Assembly: GCF_000429525.1 (NCBI RefSeq) | Contig: NZ_AUCA01000006.1 | Location: 1-64,000 of the forward strand | From: Alicyclobacillus contaminans DSM 17975 | Lineage (GTDB): Bacteria; Bacillota; Bacilli; Alicyclobacillales; Alicyclobacillaceae | DNA: 64,000 nt | Direction: 5' to 3' | Part shown: in pieces, positions 61,297-64,000 of the stretch | Position numbering within the stretch: position 1 is the first letter of the stretch | Layout: each line of letters starts with the position of its first letter | Position numbers and translations under genes: made by a program | Notes under the pieces: model-generated | Told to the model about the DNA's origin: nothing | Seen by the model: the letters and a program-made list of their open reading frames with translations, nothing else | Databases searched by the model: none

Positions 61297-62253
61297 TCAC
61301 TGCGCCTGTCCTTTGGTGACGGTCACATAGATCGGGCTGTTTGTATTTGGCAATGACAGCGACTGGCCGTTCACCGTCAAACGAACCCCAGGCGGAAACC
61401 CGAGGCGGATGCGCACGGTTTGATTCCCGGTCCATGTCCGCTGCGCTGGTGGATTCAGCGTCTCGCTCGGATCGACCAACTTTTGATCCACCCACGTCTG
61501 CAGCCAACAGCTCTGCGTGTCCTGAAGCTGAACGGTCAACGGATCCGCGGTGGCGACCACGAACGTCTGCTCACCCCCGGAGAAGGTCTGCGACACCACC
61601 TGAAGCTTCGACGCAGGTGATGTGCTCCCCGGCGCATTCCCCGTTTGGTTGCCTGGATTCGACGTGTTCCCCGGCGCGTTTGTCGCGTTGGACGAAGACG
61701 ACGCATTGGAAGCGCCGGAATGAACCGTGTCCGTTTGATTCAACGTGGATAAACCCGCGTTATCCGAATGTCCCTTGCCGGGTCCGCCAATCAACCACCA
61801 GGCCGCGCCAACCACGGCGAGAATGGCGACAACGGCTGCCGTCTCTCCCCAGTAGGTCTTGCCCCGGCCTGCGCTCCGTTCACCCAGACGCACGGAAGTC
61901 GGTCGTTCCAGACGCGTGGGCTTGGTTGCCGTACGGCTCGGCTTTACACGCTGCGGCGTCGGATCCGCTTCCTGCACCGGCTCGGGCGTCGGCTGCGAAC
62001 CTTCCTCCACACCGTCGGCTTCGCCCGCCGTACCTATGTATTGTTCCAACAGTTGTTTTCCGTCGAGACCCACCGCCTCCGCATAGCTGCGCACAAACCC
62101 CCGCGCGTAGACATCACCGGGCAACAAGTCCCAGTCTCCGTCTTCCAGAGCAATCAGGTAGCGCTTGCGAATCTTCGTTTTCTCCTGCAGTTCATCCAGC
62201 GTGATATTCAACTGTTCGCGGCGATTCCGCAAAACCCTTCCCAACTCTTTCAC
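61297..62253 (-). CDS. rodZ: RodZ-like cell-shape protein (YmfM)
   Basis: 318 residues from GTG 62253 (GAGGAGG upstream). The N-terminal helix-turn-helix reads GRVLRNRREQLNITLDELQE and FVRSYAEAVGLDG. A basic linker, one transmembrane segment (TAAVVAILAVVGAAWWL) and a long Ser/Asn/Thr-rich extracellular spacer lead to a DUF4115 domain. It links MreB to cell-wall synthesis in other bacteria. It follows the ymfK gene. Confidence 0.93.
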   Translation of the reverse strand: MKELGRVLRNRREQLNITLDELQEKTKIRKRYLIALEDGDWDLLPGDVYARGFVRSYAEAVGLDGKQLLEQYIGTAGEADGVEEGSQPTPEPVQEADPTPQRVKPSRTATKPTRLERPTSVRLGERSAGRGKTYWGETAAVVAILAVVGAAWWLIGGPGKGHSDNAGLSTLNQTDTVHSGASNASSSSNATNAPGNTSNPGNQTGNAPGSTSPASKLQVVSQTFSGGEQTFVVATADPLTVQLQDTQSCWLQTWVDQKLVDPSETLNPPAQRTWTGNQTVRIRLGFPPGVRLTVNGQSLSLPNTNSPIYVTVTKGQAQ

Positions 62254-62297
62254 GCAGTAAACCCTCCTCTGGCCGCCACGCCAGTCCGGATCGGCCG

Positions 62298-63101
62298 CTA
62301 TTCCTCATGCCACCTGGCCGCCTCCTGTTCATACACTTCATATTGAATCGCCTCGTCAGGATCCCGGCGCAGTTCAATCAGCAGATCAAACAACTGCCAG
62401 CCAAAATGGGAATGTTTTACAAAAATATCCGGGTGCTCAATGACGACCGGTGCCGGCAGGCGCAACACCTCATCCACCAGCATCAGATGCCGCTCATCTC
62501 CGCGCAGCGTTGATACCGCGCCGTCGATGATGTACACCAACTCGTTGGACTCAAGCTGTTCCCGCCGAAGTTCTCGTATTATCGTTTGCTTCAACAGGGT
62601 TGAAGATACAAACGTCCAGCGCTTGTTGGCGTAAACGCTGGCGGCCACAATCGATTCGGTCTTGCCCACGCGCGGTTGCCCTCGCATGCCAATCACCTGT
62701 CTCCCCGGCCGCTTCAACAATTCCCCGAGAAAGTCGACGAGAATGCCCAGTTCGTCGCGAACAAAGCGATAGGTGCGCGTCTCGGTGTCACTGCGCTCGA
62801 TGAACTTGCCATGCCGGACCGCGACCCGGTCGCGCAAGGACGGACGGCGCAGCGCCGTCAGCTCGATATCCTCCAACAACGCCACCATGGAGCGCAACAA
62901 GTCCACGGATTCCGGCCGCTCGGTCCGCAGCAAAAAGCCGCGTCCCGTCTCGGAAACACCGCCGAGTTGAAGAATATTGAATCCGAGCATGCCTAACAGC
63001 GACGCCACATCGCCCAACAACCCGGGCCGGTCTTTCCGGATGCGATACTCGAAGTAGATGTCTGCAGGGTCCCCCTGCAGCCACTGCTGCATTTTCGACA
63101 T
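62298..63101 (-). CDS. ymfK: YmfK-type DUF3388 protein (ACT-like plus P-loop-like region)
   Basis: 267 residues from ATG 63101; GGAGG lies 13 bases upstream, and the frame is open to 63134. An N-terminal ACT-like part (FEYRIRKDRPGLLGDVASLL) suggests small-molecule sensing. A later GMRGQPRVGKTES looks like a Walker A loop. The C-terminus resembles B. subtilis YmfK, a function-unknown protein next to ymfM. Only family membership is claimed. Confidence 0.85.
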   Translation of the reverse strand: MSKMQQWLQGDPADIYFEYRIRKDRPGLLGDVASLLGMLGFNILQLGGVSETGRGFLLRTERPESVDLLRSMVALLEDIELTALRRPSLRDRVAVRHGKFIERSDTETRTYRFVRDELGILVDFLGELLKRPGRQVIGMRGQPRVGKTESIVAASVYANKRWTFVSSTLLKQTIIRELRREQLESNELVYIIDGAVSTLRGDERHLMLVDEVLRLPAPVVIEHPDIFVKHSHFGWQLFDLLIELRRDPDEAIQYEVYEQEAARWHEE

Positions 63102-63137
63102 GCTGGTCCCGACTCCTCCCTTGCCGCACGGCAACGG

Positions 63138-64000
63138 TTATGTGGCCAATCCCGCGACGGCGCTCCATGCCGTCCGGATAGGCGACGGTACATTCGACCA
63201 GGCTGTTGTGACATTGATAGCGTTGTTCGCCAAGGAGGACGCCATCCCCTGCCAGCTCGATTGGACCTGTGGCGAAAGAACACCCGTAGAAACCTGCAGC
63301 AGTTGGTCAGGCGTGGCGGAAACCACGCCCGGCTTCCACGTGTGATTCGCGAATGCCAACAAGTCCTCGACCGCCGCCTGCACATCGGGCATCGCCGGCT
63401 GTGTGCTGATCCCGGATACGCCGGGTTGAGGTACGAGCGACAGGAGCACGGCGCGCGCCGCGGACAGGGTCGACGCTTCCGCAGCACTCAGCACGTGATT
63501 GGTGATGACAATGGGTGGCACGGGCCCGCTCGCGCTCTGGGACGGCGCGGATGCGTTCACCGCCTGCAGTTGCACGTTCGGAGCGGCCGCGTACAACCCA
63601 CCGAGCGTCGCTTGCTCCGCCGACGCCGGCACGCCGCTTGGTCCCGACAGCCAACCGACCACTGGCGCCGAGGTCGTCCATCCGGCGCTTTCCAGGGTAC
63701 CTGCCAACCACCCCGTGCCGTAGCCGGTGATGGCCTCATCCGGTACGCGTTGCCGGAAGTTCGCTAAGTTCCCCAGCTGACGATTGCCCGCTGTGGACAA
63801 CCATTCAAACATCACCTGCGGATGCTGCTGGACCATGGTTGCAAAAGCGTTGTCCGGCAAGTCTGCCGAGGCCACCATCACCAGCCCCACGCCGGTGCTC
63901 CGAATGGCTTGCGCAACCTCCTGTTCGAGCTGCCCAGACGTGCAGAACTTCACCTGCACATTGAGGCCGGACGCCGATTCCAGCGTCTGCACGGCGTCAG
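63138..64000 (-). CDS. BMP/Med-like periplasmic-binding-fold protein, N-terminus outside the window
   Basis: The frame is open at the right edge, so at least 287 residues are present and the start (likely with a lipoprotein signal) is missing. VGLVMVASADLPDNAF and ITGYGTGWLAGTLESAG resemble the BMP/Med substrate-binding fold. A Ser/Ala/Val-rich stretch follows. It ends about 36 bases before the likely ymfK start and may be in the same operon. Function is not assigned. Confidence 0.55.
   Translation of the reverse strand, partial: DAVQTLESASGLNVQVKFCTSGQLEQEVAQAIRSTGVGLVMVASADLPDNAFATMVQQHPQVMFEWLSTAGNRQLGNLANFRQRVPDEAITGYGTGWLAGTLESAGWTTSAPVVGWLSGPSGVPASAEQATLGGLYAAAPNVQLQAVNASAPSQSASGPVPPIVITNHVLSAAEASTLSAARAVLLSLVPQPGVSGISTQPAMPDVQAAVEDLLAFANHTWKPGVVSATPDQLLQVSTGVLSPQVQSSWQGMASSLANNAINVTTAWSNVPSPIRTAWSAVAGLAT

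Overview
The window looks like chromosomal DNA of an endospore-forming, GC-rich member of the Bacillota. The Alicyclobacillaceae are the best guess, from base composition by eye and gene order; no database was consulted. The evidence is the sporulation set (cotE, spoVS, spoVK, a GerA/SpoVAF-type germination protein, three YheC/YheD coat ATP-grasp proteins) and B. subtilis-like synteny: ymfK-rodZ-pgsA-cinA-recA-rny-ymdB-spoVS, miaB-ricA-mutS-mutL, miaA-hfq, spoVK-hflX-ynbB-glnR-glnA, and yneA/lexA. Nearly all genes lie on the minus strand. No stretch over 300 bases lacks a gene, tRNA or assigned regulatory element. I saw no rRNA, CRISPR array or prophage.

Layout from left to right. 1-1143: the end of an IS4-like insertion sequence that has cut off the 3' half of an MFS transporter gene. 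1.3-10.7 kb: an intact MFS exporter, then a minus-strand run HlyD adaptor - ABC ATPase - MacB-type permease - HtrA protease - response regulator - histidine kinase, which reads as an envelope or secretion-stress module. 10.7-20.6 kb: a secreted GH18 glycosidase, hemZ, a DJ-1/PfpI protein, an L,D-transpeptidase, and a methionine operon (metH and a homocysteine methyltransferase/MTHFR fusion) under a SAM-I riboswitch with its terminator. 20.6-30.4 kb: an atypical SDR, two small ORFs, glycyl-tRNA synthetase, a HAD phosphatase, the divergent SOS pair yneA/lexA with three LexA boxes, then hflX-ynbB-glnR-glnA with a perfect GlnR/TnrA-type site.

30.4-36.1 kb: an operon of a 40-codon ORF, spoVK, a small GTPase, a UbiA-like membrane protein, a CxxC membrane protein and hflX; a SpoVAF/GerA-like gene with a candidate sigma-G promoter; 12 tRNA genes from one promoter; hfq. 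36.1-44.4 kb: miaA, an RsmJ-like methyltransferase, mutL, mutS, ricA (ymcA), miaB. 44.7-51.0 kb: cotE followed by three YheC/YheD ATP-grasp genes and one COOH-NH2 ligase-type amidoligase. This is the most novel-looking block: a predicted spore-coat amide-bond or peptide-tagging pathway. 51.2-64 kb: a dipeptidase, spoVS with a near-consensus sigma-H promoter, ymdB, rny, recX, recA (LexA box over the -35), a DEAD-box helicase, cinA, pgsA, yajQ, rodZ, ymfK and a truncated substrate-binding-like protein.

The window therefore combines DNA-damage response (lexA, yneA, recA, recX, mutSL), RNA metabolism (rny, hfq, cshA, miaA, miaB, ricA), nitrogen and methionine regulation, and spore assembly. Gene identities rest on motifs and synteny read by eye. 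Promoter and terminator calls are by consensus matching. Several starts were moved from the longest frame to the codon with the better ribosome binding site, as noted in each entry.
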